A stretch of DNA of 64,000 bases from Fomitopsis serialis. Taxonomy: Eukaryota > Basidiomycota > Agaricomycetes > Polyporales > Fomitopsidaceae. Location of the stretch: NCBI RefSeq assembly GCF_022376445.1, contig NW_025954974.1, forward strand, positions 484,608 to 548,607. Direction: 5' to 3'. The stretch's first letter is position 1. Each line of letters starts with the position of its first letter. A program made the position numbers and the translations under genes. The notes beneath the pieces were generated by a model. The model was not told the DNA's origin. It was given only the letters and a program-made list of their open reading frames with translations, and searched no databases. Below, in pieces: positions 1-12,299 of this stretch.

Positions 1-695
1 CAGGCAGTCCACACTGCAAACAGTCCGGCCGGTCAATAGATATAGCATTGCAAACGAGCCGGCCGGCCTCAGGCCCTACCACTACAAATGGTCCGGCCGG
101 ACTTTTTGCCGGCCGAAAACACAATGTCTCGGGCCGAGGGTATAGCCAAAACTCGGCCAAAGCAGCCAGACATTTTGCCGGCCGAGCTTTTGCTTCACCG
201 ACCAGGCAAGCATTGTCTCGGGCCAAAAAGTTGACCATTTTCTCGGGCCGAAGATTTGAGTACTGCCTCGGGCCGAAGAGTTGGGCATTTTCTCGGGCCG
301 AAGATTTGGCCGAAGCTCGGTGAAAACAGCCGGGCTGTCAGATTGCCATATAAGGAAATTTGGTATTGACTGGTAGTACTTCATTGATAGACTATAGTAT
401 CAATTCCCTAGTGACCAAAGATGTCTAGTTAGGCCAGGATGTGCAAAACAAGATTTACTCACAGGCTTCTTTGCACAACAAGTTAATCAATTTCTGAAGC
501 CAGTTTTCTTTTCCCACACTGTTTGACTATCTAGGATGTGTTGTTTCAATGCGTAGAGTATATCCCCAACAGGAATAGTCTTATTCTTTGAAGCTGAATG
601 CAGAACATGAGATAAGGGGCATACAGGTATGGTACCGTGCTGAACAATGTTGACTCCTGCAGACAATGTACATTCAAAACAATGTTTCACCATCT
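1..695 (+). repeat. Left arm of inverted repeat in foldback copy 1
   Basis: Pairs with 1204-1898 in inverted orientation. It includes a run of short subrepeats built on CTCGGGCCGAAG at about 125-320. The arm may extend left of base 1, because base 1 pairs exactly with 1898. Confidence 0.85.
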
Positions 696-1203
696 AGAAT
701 AGTTCATTTCCTCACAAGGACTCAGTTCTCCAAAGGAATAGTCTTATTCACACAAGCTGAATGTGGTACAGAGTTAAGGGGATCATGCACTCCGGCCGGA
801 CCATCTCCTATGAGGATGAGGATTGGCCGGCCGGACTGTTACCAATGTAAATGTTTCTGTGGCAAGTGCAATGTGCATGCTGGTACAACATTTCAGTGTG
901 ACACCCAGACAGACAATAATCCAAAGTATGTCTCTCACAATATAATGCATATTCACCTTATCTTCATCCCCGAGTTCAGCTTCAAAGAATAAGACTATTC
1001 CTTTGGGAGACTTGCTTGTTGCATTGAAATGTGCTACTCTAGATTGTGGAACATTGTGGGGAAAGCATATTGGCTTCAGGAAGTGAACACAGTATGACAT
1101 GTATACCCATACACCCTTGCCTTAACTCTGTACTACATTCAGCTTATGTGAATAAGACTATTCCTTTGGAGGATTCACTCCCTATGGGTAAATGAACCAT
1201 CAG

Positions 1204-1898
1204 AGATTGTGAAACAGTGTTTTGAATGTAGATTGTCTGCAGGAGTCAACATTGTTCAGCACGGTACCATACCTGTATGCCCCTTATCTCATGTTCTGCA
1301 TTCAGCTTCAAAGAATAAGACTATTCCTGTTGGGGATATACTCTATGCATTGAAACAACACATCCTAGATAGTCAAACAGTGTGGGAAAAGAAAACTGGC
1401 TTCAGAAATTGATTAACTTGTTGTGCAAAGAAGCCTGTGAGTAAATCTTGTTTTGCACATCCTGGCCTAACTAGACATCTTTGGTCACTAGGGAATTGAT
1501 ACTATAGTCTATCAATGAAGTACTACCAGTCAATACCAAATTTCCTTATATGGCAATCTGACAGCCCGGCTGTTTTCACCGAGCTTCGGCCAAATCTTCG
1601 GCCCGAGAAAATGCCCAACTCTTCGGCCCGAGGCAGTACTCAAATCTTCGGCCCGAGAAAATGGTCAACTTTTTGGCCCGAGACAATGCTTGCCTGGTCG
1701 GTGAAGCAAAAGCTCGGCCGGCAAAATGTCTGGCTGCTTTGGCCGAGTTTTGGCTATACCCTCGGCCCGAGACATTGTGTTTTCGGCCGGCAAAAAGTCC
1801 GGCCGGACCATTTGTAGTGGTAGGGCCTGAGGCCGGCCGGCTCGTTTGCAATGCTATATCTATTGACCGGCCGGACTGTTTGCAGTGTGGACTGCCTG
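1204..1898 (-). repeat. Right arm of inverted repeat in foldback copy 1
   Basis: Reverse complement of the left arm, with divergence visible only near the centre (about 1205-1240). Confidence 0.85.
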
Positions 1899-1909
1899 GC
1901 CGCTTTGAA

Positions 1910-2365
1910 TTTTGAATTCTGCCTGCTCCGGCCGCAACGTTGGGAACGAGGGATGACCGGCCGGCATACCCTCCGGCCGGAGCATTGCAACGTTGGGTGA
2001 AAGAGGCCGGGCGGATCGTTCAGAAGTGGGGGGGGCGGCCGGGGTGTAGTCCGGCCGGAGCGTTGCAACGTCCGGAGCGTTGCAACGTCCGGTGAAAACA
2101 GGCCGGCCGGAGCATTGAGGAGGGGGGGCGGGGCTGGCATGCACTCCGGCCGGAGCATTGCAACGTACTGTGAAAACAGGCCGGGTGGATCATTGGGGAC
2201 AGTATTCAGGGATGGTGAGGCCGGCCGCAACGTTGGAGACGAGGCAGAGCCGGCCGGCATGCACTCCGGCCGGATCGCTGGCAACGACAACGTCTGCAAC
2301 GTGGACCCGGACCCCTCCGGCCGGCGCCGGCCGCAACGTTTGAGACGGGCGAATCTCACTCCGGT
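1910..2365. repeat. CCGGCCGG unit array, outer flank of foldback copy 1
   Basis: More than ten diverged units, each with CCGGCCGG or CGGCCGG followed within about 10 bp by CGTTGCAACG, CATTGCAACG or CGTTGGAAC-type sequence. The same kind of array flanks the second foldback copy (10.3-10.75 and 12.8-13.35 kb). Confidence 0.75.
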
Positions 2366-2366
2366 T

Positions 2367-2385
2367 TTAACGTTCGGAACGTTAA
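2367..2385. repeat. 19-bp perfect palindrome at element/gene junction
   Basis: TTAACGTTCGGAACGTTAA lies exactly between the outer end of foldback copy 1 and the last codons of the KDZ transposase reading frame (stop at 2389-2391). It is a candidate element terminus or insertion scar. Confidence 0.5.
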
Positions 2386-2388
2386 ATC

Positions 2389-4366
2389 TTACTCAGTAGG
2401 CTCGGTGACACACACAAAGGACTGACCCATTTTGAACATCTTCTGTGCGTTGAAATCCGAGTTGTGCGCATCAATGACGTCTTGTCGATGGCCGGGGCCC
2501 ATTTCCCGCACCGATCGCCCGATGGCATTCATAGCCGCCCAACGCCGCTCGACAGACTCTCCATCGGTATTGCCGACACCAGGTGTGTAGTAGAAAGAAA
2601 AGAAATAGCGACACAGTCCCGTGTGTGACGCGAGATGCCATTTTGGGACGCAGCGTCGAATAGCCGGCCACATCTCTTTGGCAAGTGTCACACCAGGGAC
2701 CGAGGGCATAACCGACGCGATATTCTTCAGCCGCTTCCACCAATGTATGCCATACTTGCAGTTGACGTCGTAAGAGCCAACTACGAGGCCAAGAGAGTGA
2801 AACCACCGTAGGCCAGACAGGGTCGCATAATCGACGTTCGCATACCGTTCGCCGACGTGTAAATCGACAGTACCACAAGGAAGAACGAAACCGTGTCGAG
2901 TACACGACAACCCAACCTGCCCTGTTTTGATCTTCCCCTTGTAACGGTCAGACAGGGCATTGAACTTGCTACAGGTGGTGGTCTCGTCTTGGGCGTCGTC
3001 ATAAACCTTCATCTTGTCGAGATAATCGCGGTAGGCTTCACTGTCGACGTAGTACGCCGCTCCGTCCATGAGAGGTGGATCGGCGTGGTCCATCTTCTTA
3101 TCGTGTTGACTAAGACTAAAGTTACCGTCTTTCCCGTAGTGAAGGGCGTCTTTGTACTGCTCGCCCTCTGGGCGGTTCCGCCAATTCGGATCGATATTGA
3201 TGTCCGGATGTGGACACGCAGGGCAGCGCAGTGCGAGACAGCCCGGCGGAAGCTTCGTTTTGACGTCAACTGCGAAGCGTTTGAGGGTCTGCAGGTAGTG
3301 GAATTGCCGATGAGCCGTCATGAACTCCCGATAGCGATCCTGCCTTATATATCAGCGAATCATCCCGTGACTCCAGCAAGGCACCCACCTTCACGTCTCC
3401 GAAGAATGCGTTAGATGTGAGCCTGCGCAAAGTCCCGTAGAAATCGTGGGCAGTGGTCTTCGCCTGAAACGTGAGGTGCGTGAAAAGTCGTAGGACGTGG
3501 AAGGTGAACACGGTTTGCGGGCGCAAGAACGACGCTGGCCACAAGCCTGCGTTGCACAACTGGACTGGTCGCTCCTCCACATGTTGAGCTCCGTGTCGAC
3601 AGTCGCAGTATTCCACAGCGATTGTCTGCACGCCAGTCGTGTGCACGACAGTCAGCTTGGTCGGAGGATCGCCAAACGACGAGGGACAGGGTCGCCCATG
3701 GTGGCCGATGGAAAAGATGAAGCCGAGGTCACTCAGCTGTTTGCGCTCGAAAAAACGTCCGTTCCAACACTGTACACGGTGGAGAGGGTTCCAGGTGTGC
3801 GCGTCGATTAGGCAGTCGCGACAGAGCATAGGACCGTTGAAGCATTCGGTGCAACGAAACGGGGCGTCCGTGTTCTTGCACTTGTAGCATGGCTTCCCAA
3901 TGTTTGAGTCAGCCTCGCGTCGCCTAAAAACGTTCAAGAGTTTCTGCGCCCACGTCTCCAGGAAAGCGAACGTAATGGAATGAGCGCTCTAGGAATTCAA
4001 TCAACACCACATGCGACAGAGGGACAACGAACTGCAACTCACTTGGCCCTGAGGTTTCTTCTGAGGTTGCTCTGTACGATCTTCTTCAAGCGCTGAGGGT
4101 TCAAGAAACTCGTACACTGTTCGATCGGGGGTGGCGATGTTCGTGCCGCCGTTGGCCATTGTTTCGAGCAGGGATGGTAATGGTATGTCGTCCGCGTGGG
4201 TGGTGCAGCCGCCGCGCTTCTCAACCCGCATGCCTGGAGACAAGTATTCGATTGTCTCGTTACCATTGACGTCGACAGACAGTGTGGCCGGACCATCGGG
4301 AATAAGCTCGCCGCCGTCGTCCACATAAACATAGTCTTGCGTCTTCTTGCGCTTGGCTCGCGGCAT
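2389..4366 (-). pseudogene. KDZ transposase with CxC2 cysteine cluster, 3' truncated
   Basis: Three exons join in frame: 4366-4043, 3988-3389 and 3339-2389, giving 624 residues. The middle exon carries the Cys-rich CxC2 region typical of fungal KDZ (Kyakuja-Dileera-Zisupton) transposases, with pairs such as CYKCKN, CTECF, CRDC and a CDC motif. The third exon carries the catalytic RNase-H-like part: DGNFSL, GSYDVNCKY (second Asp) and TDGESVERRW (Glu). KDZ proteins normally continue for a long helical C-terminus after the conserved MGPGHRQD block. Here translation stops about 45 residues later, at the edge of the foldback element, so the 3' end appears cut off by that insertion. The catalytic residues are still visible, but the protein is probably non-functional. 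The missing part may lie left of the window. The family call is firm; inactivity is inferred. Confidence 0.85.
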
Positions 4367-6421
4367 GGAGGGTGTATGGAGCAGAATCGGAGCGAGGAGG
4401 GACGTTGAAAGAGTACGATACGTGCGTCACAACAATGGCGGGCCACAGAGCTGGGGGAATCAGAGCGGCAGGGTTGGACGAGTGGTTGCGCAGGGCCACT
4501 GGCGTCCCAGGGCGGACGTTGCGGGTGGCTAACAGTGCCGGTCAAAGCGAAGGGTCTGGTTGAAGTCCAACGTGGGGGGTGGCGATCGGCTGCGTTCACG
4601 TGTGAGTCGACATACGTTAACAGACACGGAGCACAATGTGATCATTTGAGCCGGGGCACAACTCTATTTGCAACACAAAACCGCGTCGAGGGAACGCGTA
4701 GACAAGGCGAACCAGGCGACGAAAATACTTACATCTCACGTGCAGGACATCTCGTCTCGCACAACGGCACCTTCACCTCTCGCCCACTGTAGCCACCTGC
4801 ATCAACGGCTTCAGGGGTGATGTTGAAGTAGGGATAGACAGCAGGATCAGTTTAGGTTAACATGACGAAGGCACCAGTGACCCACAGATGGCGAGAACAA
4901 TCTCAGTTGTCGTGATCTTGCCTCCCGTCGAATCTTAGACCTTGCGGAGTACCCGTCGGCGAGCTCAGGATGGAGCATAGACGGCCTGCGGTCCCCAGCA
5001 CGGGTAATCGGGATCCAGGGCGTGAGGATATGCTCCCCGATCTCGGTATACATTAGCCCCGTTCATGGTGATACAAAGATGGAGAGACTCACATAGATCG
5101 AGACAGTCATACGCCCGTAGTTGGCGAGCTGGGGTATCAGAATCTGGGTCAACGAGAAATAACGTACCAGACAGGGGACAGACTCAGTCCTCTCATGGAT
5201 GACCAAGACAATTCCTATGGTGGGCGTAGTTGCGAATCATTGCGCGTTTGGCACGGCTTGCGGACGATAGTTGGCGGCGAGCATCTCGAAGCTTGGCTGG
5301 GTTTACTCGACTGCTCGTCTGAGAGCAGGAGTTCGCCTGCCCGGACATCAACGCATGGTCGAAACCAAAGCGGACGTCCGAGTTGCCTCACATGGGAAAG
5401 ACGGAAGATGGGCGGGGGATGGCGCCCGACGGGCAGGCAGACGGCGCGACGAGAGTAGGACAGGAGGAGGATGAGGAGGCGGGCAGGCCAGGTGCGGGCG
5501 GTAAAGTGGTGAACGCGGTCGCCGGTCAAGCAGTGCGAGCGCTCGGGGTGAGCTCGGTGTGGTAGACGCTTGCCAGGCGCTCCGACAGCCACAGTCGCAC
5601 TTAGACTTACATCTTCCGCTCGCGCTCGAAACGGCACTGCGTTCTCTCCCCCTGCTCGCTTCCGCTCTCGCTCCGAAACCCCTGAGGGATCGTTCTGCGG
5701 CCAGGCAAGATTTCGATCTTCCTGCGCGAACGTGGCTACGGCGCAGTAAATCTGCTGCCGGGCTCCTCGTTGGGCACGTCGACCTGAAACTGCAAGACGA
5801 TTCCCTCGCATTAAGACGTGTCGTGTAACTTCAAGTGTCAAGGCATTGCCGGGTCAATACTGCGTGCGTTGATCTTGACCTGTGAAGGCAACGCGTGCCT
5901 GCACAGTCCGTTGTTTAGCAAACACGGCCCAGGGGTGTCATCCTCCCTTCCTCAAAGTACTGCCCCGCACCCACTCCGGACTTCTCGCCGGCGTGTCAGG
6001 TAGTACGCGTGAGCCTTCTTGATATTTCTCGCCACCGAAGGCTGCTGACGCGTGCACGACTGAGGTCAGCATTGCTAAGATTTGACAAACCCGAGAACGC
6101 GTGGGCTTTCTCTCAGACGACGCCTTAGAATTGATACAACGCGTCACAAAGGTGCGGAAGGGTCCTCAGATCTTGTCAATGATTCTGACATGCGATGTTG
6201 GTCCAGCCACACGGTCCACGGCGCTGCAACTACTCCGCCGGAGTTGCGTACATCGGACGCAGTATATTGGTATGCGGCCTATGCGCTTCCTTTAATTCGC
6301 GGAATCGACTAATGTGCCGCACCGTAGCTGGGTCCAATATGGCCGATGCTAATCTTCACCGACGCATCCAATTGTCCACCTTCGTGCTCAACCCCTCCCC
6401 CGAGTCAGGTATGACGTTCCG
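4367..6421. other. Intergenic, no supported gene
   Basis: About 2 kb between the divergent KDZ gene and the next gene. Several open frames exist, including one of 208 codons on the minus strand (5215-5841). None shows a recognisable motif, good splice structure or unique frame. This is probably shared 5' regulatory DNA plus GC-rich chance frames. Confidence 0.5.
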
Positions 6422-8515
6422 ATGCGGCAGATTCTTCTCTGGCTAATGAACGCAGAGAGACGCTCTAGCTTGGGGCCCTTCGATGCACGCTGCGCTGCCG
6501 ACGCAGAAGACCATTGCAATATCATTACGACACCGTGGATGGACTGGATCCCCGAGTTTCCACGCATTGCGGGCCGGGAGATCGTCACGTTCAGGGATGG
6601 TCTCTGGGGACCCCAGGAGTACACCCGCTGGCCGCAGATGTACAACGAAGGCTGCGTCCACCATGCCTGTATTCCGACCAGGCACTCGGATTACGCACCC
6701 GGGAATCAAGTGTACGATGGACTCGGCTATGATCCCTGGGAGGAATCGCCGACTTGTGGTGTACTTGGATTTGGATACCTGAAGTCGGACGTGTTGCAGG
6801 AGCTGCATAAAATTGCGGCGCGCACCATCATGCAGTACGAGCAGGCCGATTCCTTCGTGCGGCAGCGCGAGGACATAGGATCCCATCAATCGTCTGTCGA
6901 TCGACGCCTGGGCGGCATGCTGTGCCTTCTCTTGAGGAACGCCGTCGACCGACTTAGAGCACTGCCCAGCACTGAGCTGCACACGTTGGTGACAGCGAGG
7001 ATGGCTCACCGCCTGATCCTCGAACTTGCGGGTCTATCAGTGTATTACAGCATCGTCGTCCCCCGCGTCGCCCACGTGCACCCCCTTCCGCGCACACCAT
7101 TGAAGGTACTGGGTGCTTTTGTTCGCAATGACGCCGCCGCCCAGCTGCTCCATCGTGTCGGTGTGCCCTTCTGGTACATTCGGCCATGGTCGGCTGACAT
7201 CTATATCCGCAAGGTTGTGAAGCCCTGTCATTGGCAGACCGAGCTCAGTGACGAACCTGCTTGGCCGCGAATCCCCAAGAGCTGGTACGACCCGGACGGC
7301 ACCCATCAGGACCCCTCACGCTGGACGCACCCATCCGTCATCTTCGTGAGCAACCTTCTGTGCTCCTCGGCATTGCCTCGACTCCAGGTACTCGCGCGGC
7401 CTGACGGCGTGGAAAGCGACGCTAAGAGGCACAAGGGCGATGACGCCACCAAGCCAATTATGGCAGGTCCTCAGGTTCCACCGCAGACTCGCAACTCGAA
7501 AAAGAGAGGCAAACGGGCGCGGGGGGGTCGAAGAGGGGCCAAGACACCAGACTCACATCCCGCCACAACGTTCGAGGCGCCTCCCTCGGATCTTGTCAGG
7601 CTCAGTCCTAACTGGACTGCTGCCCTGTCCGATCTGTCGCCACTCCCGTTCCCCCCTCCTGTCGCCCTCGAATACTTCTTTCCCCCTCCCTTTGTCGTGT
7701 ACCATGCGGAGACTCAAAAAGCGCGGTACATCCACAACTTCACGCGGATTCGTGAGTATTGCAGGCACCGTCTCGTCGACGCCGCCATCAATGGGACACC
7801 CTTGCGTATCGCCGATTGGCGTCATGTGCTGCATGGCGATTATCGTCTCGACGATCACGACGAGAAGGACAAGACGGGACAAGAGGTTCAAGCACCGGGT
7901 AATCCGCCGTCGTCGGATTCGCAGAAACGTAGCTATCTCTACGAGCGATCGCAGTGCGTGCGTCGGCTCTTCGCCAAAGGCGGCTCGCTGCTTTCCTACG
8001 ACGAACGGAACGTGTCGTCGTATCGCGGGATGAAAGTCACTCTCGAGGCCGCCAAAACCAACCACATGTTGAAGACATTGGTGCTTTGGGAGCTCTACGA
8101 AACCAACTGGCGTTGTGAGTTGCGCGCCCTCGACAACCTCCTCGTCGACCATTCGGACGACGCCTTTCGCCAGTGGGAACGTGAGCAACGAGTTGCTGAA
8201 GTGTGGCGCTCCTCGCTTCATCAAACCGCGTTCTCGGTCGTCGATGTCTCCTCCCCCGCCTTCTGTTGGACACCTGCAGGCGAGGAAGGTTGGCAGGGTC
8301 GACGAAGGAACCTTCAGGCTCTCTTGCGGGTCATGAGTGCGTGGCCACAAGTGCCCGAGATGGTGCGAGCAAACGCCACCACCATAGGGGATTGCGACGA
8401 TGCAGGGCACTTCGACGCAGTTGAGGCCACTGCACTCAAGTTCTATGTCAAAACCTTCGCGTCGAAGTTTGACCGTCTGCCATGTCCTCCCGTGCAACTC
8501 GTGTCTCCCCCGTAG
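6422..8515 (+). CDS. Large uncharacterised protein in KDZ neighbourhood
   Basis: A single uninterrupted frame of 697 codons, unusually long without introns for this genome. I do not recognise a domain. The N-terminal third is rich in Trp, Tyr and Pro (around WMDWIPEFPR and the YDGLGYDPWEE region). Residues about 150-270 look helical and contain VGVPFWYIRPW. A basic low-complexity linker (KKRGKRARGGRRG) lies near residue 360. The C-terminal half has a conserved-looking YLYERSQCVRRL to ALDNLLVD block. An antisense frame of 349 codons (7553-8602) is a shadow. The first ATG of the frame was taken as start; a short upstream coding exon cannot be excluded. It is transcribed away from the KDZ gene and towards the next two unknown genes, which suggests one mobile or accessory cassette. 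Confidence 0.75.
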   Translation: MRQILLWLMNAERRSSLGPFDARCAADAEDHCNIITTPWMDWIPEFPRIAGREIVTFRDGLWGPQEYTRWPQMYNEGCVHHACIPTRHSDYAPGNQVYDGLGYDPWEESPTCGVLGFGYLKSDVLQELHKIAARTIMQYEQADSFVRQREDIGSHQSSVDRRLGGMLCLLLRNAVDRLRALPSTELHTLVTARMAHRLILELAGLSVYYSIVVPRVAHVHPLPRTPLKVLGAFVRNDAAAQLLHRVGVPFWYIRPWSADIYIRKVVKPCHWQTELSDEPAWPRIPKSWYDPDGTHQDPSRWTHPSVIFVSNLLCSSALPRLQVLARPDGVESDAKRHKGDDATKPIMAGPQVPPQTRNSKKRGKRARGGRRGAKTPDSHPATTFEAPPSDLVRLSPNWTAALSDLSPLPFPPPVALEYFFPPPFVVYHAETQKARYIHNFTRIREYCRHRLVDAAINGTPLRIADWRHVLHGDYRLDDHDEKDKTGQEVQAPGNPPSSDSQKRSYLYERSQCVRRLFAKGGSLLSYDERNVSSYRGMKVTLEAAKTNHMLKTLVLWELYETNWRCELRALDNLLVDHSDDAFRQWEREQRVAEVWRSSLHQTAFSVVDVSSPAFCWTPAGEEGWQGRRRNLQALLRVMSAWPQVPEMVRANATTIGDCDDAGHFDAVEATALKFYVKTFASKFDRLPCPPVQLVSPP

Positions 8516-8853
8516 TGTACCATTCGACACCGTCTCCCTTCCGTTCTCCAGTACAGTGTGTAATGCGACGACGTAATTAGCTACCCCGACTACCATGTAC
8601 ATATATAGACAGACGTACTAAGCGAACTTATGGCTGATACGGGTGTGGTGGCCCCGACGACGCTTTGATCGCCCAAAGAGGATAAGTGGCTCAACCCTGT
8701 TTGGTGGCGTTCCTGTTACCTCGATCGAATTCACCGCTGACATTGTGTTGCTTTGTTGCTTTGTTTAGTGGTGCACCTGGTGGCCCTCGGCGAGCACGCC
8801 AACGTATATAATGTGAGTGGCACGCCCGTCCCTCCCCTGGTCGCTCATCAATC
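8516..8853. other. Intergenic, promoter-bearing
   Basis: A 338-bp gap holding the 3' end of the 697-codon gene and the promoter of the next gene. No other structure seen. Confidence 0.5.
8805..8812 (+). promoter_or_regulatory. TATA box
   Basis: TATATAAT 42 bp upstream of the ATG at 8854, followed by a C/T-rich leader. A good position for a fungal TATA element. Confidence 0.5.
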
Positions 8854-10289
8854 ATGCCTCGCCGAACATCCGCTCCGAAGTGTTATACCTGCATCGTCGA
8901 ACCCAAGCGCGGCATAGACCAGCACTCATGGTTGGTGAAGACAGCTGTTGATGCCTGGAAGGCTGCCGGCCCGAATGGCAACTACAACCAGACCGCGAGG
9001 ACAGTCGCCGATCAGTTCGCCGCACAGTTCGACCCCAACATCTTGGCGACGGTCGAGGAGCCCAACAAGCCACCTCGCCTTGAGACGGAAGAAGAGTGCT
9101 TTGAGCGGTGCGGCGCGCGCAGGAGGGTGCGTTGGGTCTATCCTGGTCATTCACGTTCGTCCCTAACTGCTCACAGACGAAAATCGTCAAGTGGATGGAA
9201 AACCACCGCGCCTGGATTCAAGAGCAAGTATCTTCGACTCCGCGTCTCCTCGAGCTCCCTACTCCACCTACCCAGCAGTCCCAGAAGCGCCGCAAGCGAG
9301 CCAAGAGTGCGCGGGACCTCTTCAAACGCGCTCACCCTGAGGTAGCCAAGGCTGCCAGGGAGGCAGCTACGGCGAATGGGGTCACGGTGGGAGCGGAACT
9401 CTCCAGAGCAGCCGCGATCGCTGTATCGGAGGCCGCCAAGCGCATGCAGACTGAGGATCCGGAAGCGTGGGATGTATTCGAGCGTGCGTCTGCAGCGTCA
9501 AAGCGGGAAATGCGCGAGAAAAAAGGCGGAAAGGGCAAAGGTAAAGCCGGAGGTGAGGACAGCGAGAGCGACGGCGAGGAGAGAGACGACGAAGCCGGCG
9601 AGGACGACGAGGGAAAGGACGAGGACATCGCTGAGAGTAGCCCCAAGGTGGCACCGCTCGAGGAGTAAGTTATGTCCTTCATGATGCATGACGAACACGA
9701 GTTGACATCCCGCAAGGATGCAGAGCCGTATTAGATATACTGCGCATGCGTCCGTCGATGAATGGGCCAAAAACTCCGGCATGGACGTCTTCGTATACCT
9801 CGGGTGGGTCGATGCTGAGGGACGAGCAAGGAAATTCACGTAGGTGACTGGCTGATGATCAATCCTCCTTAGCTAACATCCTGCAGTGCTAGTGCCGGCA
9901 AGGGAGGACGTGACGACTTATCGACATACATTAAGAATGAGCGCATTGCGGACAGAATGGACGCATATATGCTCAAGACGCGTGATCTGGAGCTGCGACC
10001 GGTGAACACTCAGATGGTCGCTGGGCCTGCAGGATCATCCCGACCAGTCCCTGCGCCCGCGGGCCCATCGGAGCACACCGATCCAGTTCGCGACCAAGTA
10101 TCTCGAGGCACATCGGAGAGTTCAACGATCGTCGAGACTGTGGAGTCCGGCCACTCTGAACCCGCGGTCGACGACCAACACGCGCAAGAGCCACAGCGTG
10201 TCGCGTCACCTCAAACCAACCCGGATGAACGGCTCGATAGTGGCGACGCTGCCATAGCACCGAGCCCATTCAGTGGAAAACCTCGCTGT

Positions 10290-10350
10290 TAACGGTACAG
10301 CCGGAGTGCATTTTGACCGTTGCAAACGGTAGAGCCGCCTCCGGCCGGAG
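10290..10350 (+). repeat. Left 61-bp terminal inverted repeat, foldback copy 2
   Basis: Starts TAACGGTACAGCCGGAGTGC; inverted partner at 13298-13358 with two mismatches. Confidence 0.85.
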
Positions 10351-10989
10351 TAGTCCGGGTCTACCGTTAGCAACAATGCACCGCTTGCAACAGGCCGGCC
10401 GGGCTTTTGGCCAGGGTAATGTACCTGTTGTAAACAGTCCGGCTGTATAGGCAACGGTCCGGCCGGACCCATACAACATCACTGCAAACAGGCCGGGTGG
10501 AGGGCAGGGTTAGCACATGCAACGGAGCGGCCGGCCGGTCCACGTTGCAAACAGAGCGGCCAGACTCAGGCCCCACCACTTCAAATGTTCCGGCCAGGAT
10601 AAAATCCCTTCATTGCAAGCGGACCGGCCGGAGTGAAGTCTATCTGGTCCAGAATGGGTTGGCCAGCCTAAACAAACTGACTCCACGAACAGGCCGGCCG
10701 GGCAGGAGTTGTCCTGCTTCAAACGGTCCGGCCGGTCACAGCCCCCTGGGGGCTATTGAAATACTATATGTATTATGCACCTATGGGGTATACCATCATT
10801 AGTAGATCACAGCATAATTTTCCCATGACTTAGGGATGCCTAGTGAAGCTGTAAAACACAAAACAGCCCCACTGGCTGGCCAAATTAACTGGCCAGAGAT
10901 TTCACTCACCCAGGTTTTTGCTTTACTGGCCATCAAATTAGCCAGGTTGTCCCTACAGGGCCAAATCAATAGGCCGGACATTTCAAAAC

Positions 10990-11155
10990 ATTGGCCAGGC
11001 ATTTTAGTTCATTGGCCGAAGCTTTGAATTCACTGGCCGAAGCTTTTACTTCATTGGCCGAAGCTTTTACTTCATTGGCCGAAGCTTTTCTTCACCGGCC
11101 GAAGCTTTGGATTGACCGGCCAAAGCTTCTACTTCACCGGCCGGCGAAAACAGCC
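10990..11155 (+). repeat. Tandem subrepeats in left foldback arm
   Basis: Six to seven copies of a 20-22 bp unit with core TTCATTGGCCGAAGCTTTTA. The inverted counterpart is at 12300-12490. Confidence 0.8.
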
Positions 11156-12299
11156 GGTGCTCGGCAAAAAATGGCCGGCCAGTGCGCAAAAATGGCCGGC
11201 CGGTGGGCAGAACCGGCCGGGCTGTTGAATTACTATATGTGGAAATGTGGTATTGTCTGGGAGCCCTTCATTCATAGAGTCTAGTATTGATTTCCTAGTG
11301 TTCAAAGGTACATAGTTAGGCCAGGATATGCGAGACAAGATTTACTCACAGGCTTCTTTGCAAAACATGTTATTCAACTGCTGAAGCCAATATTCTTTGC
11401 CCACACTGTTTGACTATCTAGAATGTGTTATTTCAATGCATAGAGTAGATCCCCAAAAGGAATAGTCTTATTCTTCGAAGCTGAATGCAGAACATGAGAT
11501 AAGGGGTAAGGTATAGTATACATGTCAAACAATGTTGACTTCCTGCAGCCAATCTACATTCCAAACACAGTTTCACAATCTAGAATGGTTCATTACACAC
11601 AAGGAGTGAGTCGTCCAAAGGAATAGTCTTATTCACATGAGCTGAATGTGGTACAGAGTTAAGGGGATCATGCACAGGCCGGACCATCTCCTATGAGGAT
11701 TGGCCGGCCGGACCATTACCAACAGTGGGTAGATGTTTCTGTGCCATTCTTGATTGCCAAACCTTGTGGGCAAAGCATATTGGCTTCAGGATGTGAACAC
11801 AGTATAACATGTATACCCATATACCCACCCTCACCTTAACTCTGTGCTGCCTTCAGCTTGTGTGAATAAGACTATTCCTTTGGAGGACTGATTCCTTGTG
11901 GGTCAATGAACTATTCTAGATGGTAAAACACTGTTTGGAAAGAACATTAGCTGCAGGAAGTCAACATGTATACCATACCTGTATACCCCTTATTTGTTGT
12001 CCTGCATTCAGCTTCATAGAATAAGACTATTCCTTTTGGGGATCTACTCTATGCATTGTGATAACACATTCTAGATTTTCAAACAGTGTGGGCAAAGAAT
12101 ATTGGCTTCAGGAATTGAATAACATGTTTTGCAAAGAAGCCTGTGAGTAGTAAATCTTGTCTTGCATATCCTGGCCTAACTATGTACCTTTGAACACTAG
12201 GAAATCAATACTAGACTCTGCGAATGAAGGGCTCCCAGACAATACCACATTTCCACATATAGTAATTCAACAGCCTGGCCGGTTCTGCCCACCAGCCGG

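Larger units (their letters stand above)
1..2385. mobile_element. Foldback-like palindromic element, copy 1 (left end outside window)
   Basis: Positions 1-695 and 1204-1898 are near-identical inverted copies: base x pairs with base 1899-x, and two open frames are reproduced residue for residue on the opposite strand. The central 500 bp contains further, more diverged inverted copies of a short motif (AGGAATAGTCTTATTC followed by an AGCTGAATG block). Outside the arms, 1900-2385 is an array of diverged CCGGCCGG-containing units. The right end resembles the right end of the copy at 10.25-13.4 kb (both have CACTCCGG followed by a T-rich stretch and CGTT). No transposase is encoded, so it must move in trans if it moves. 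Open frames inside it are by-products of the palindrome. Confidence 0.8.

Noticed and set aside
48..1851. Identical 91- and 100-codon frames on both strands
   Set aside because: They are the two arms of the inverted repeat; composition follows the CGGCC subrepeats and there is no start or splice context.
5215..5841. 208-codon minus-strand frame
   Set aside because: Arg/Pro-rich, no motif, GC-rich region where chance frames are long; no splice-supported extension.
7553..8602. 349-codon minus-strand frame
   Set aside because: Antisense shadow of the 697-codon gene, whose plus-strand protein has the more natural composition.
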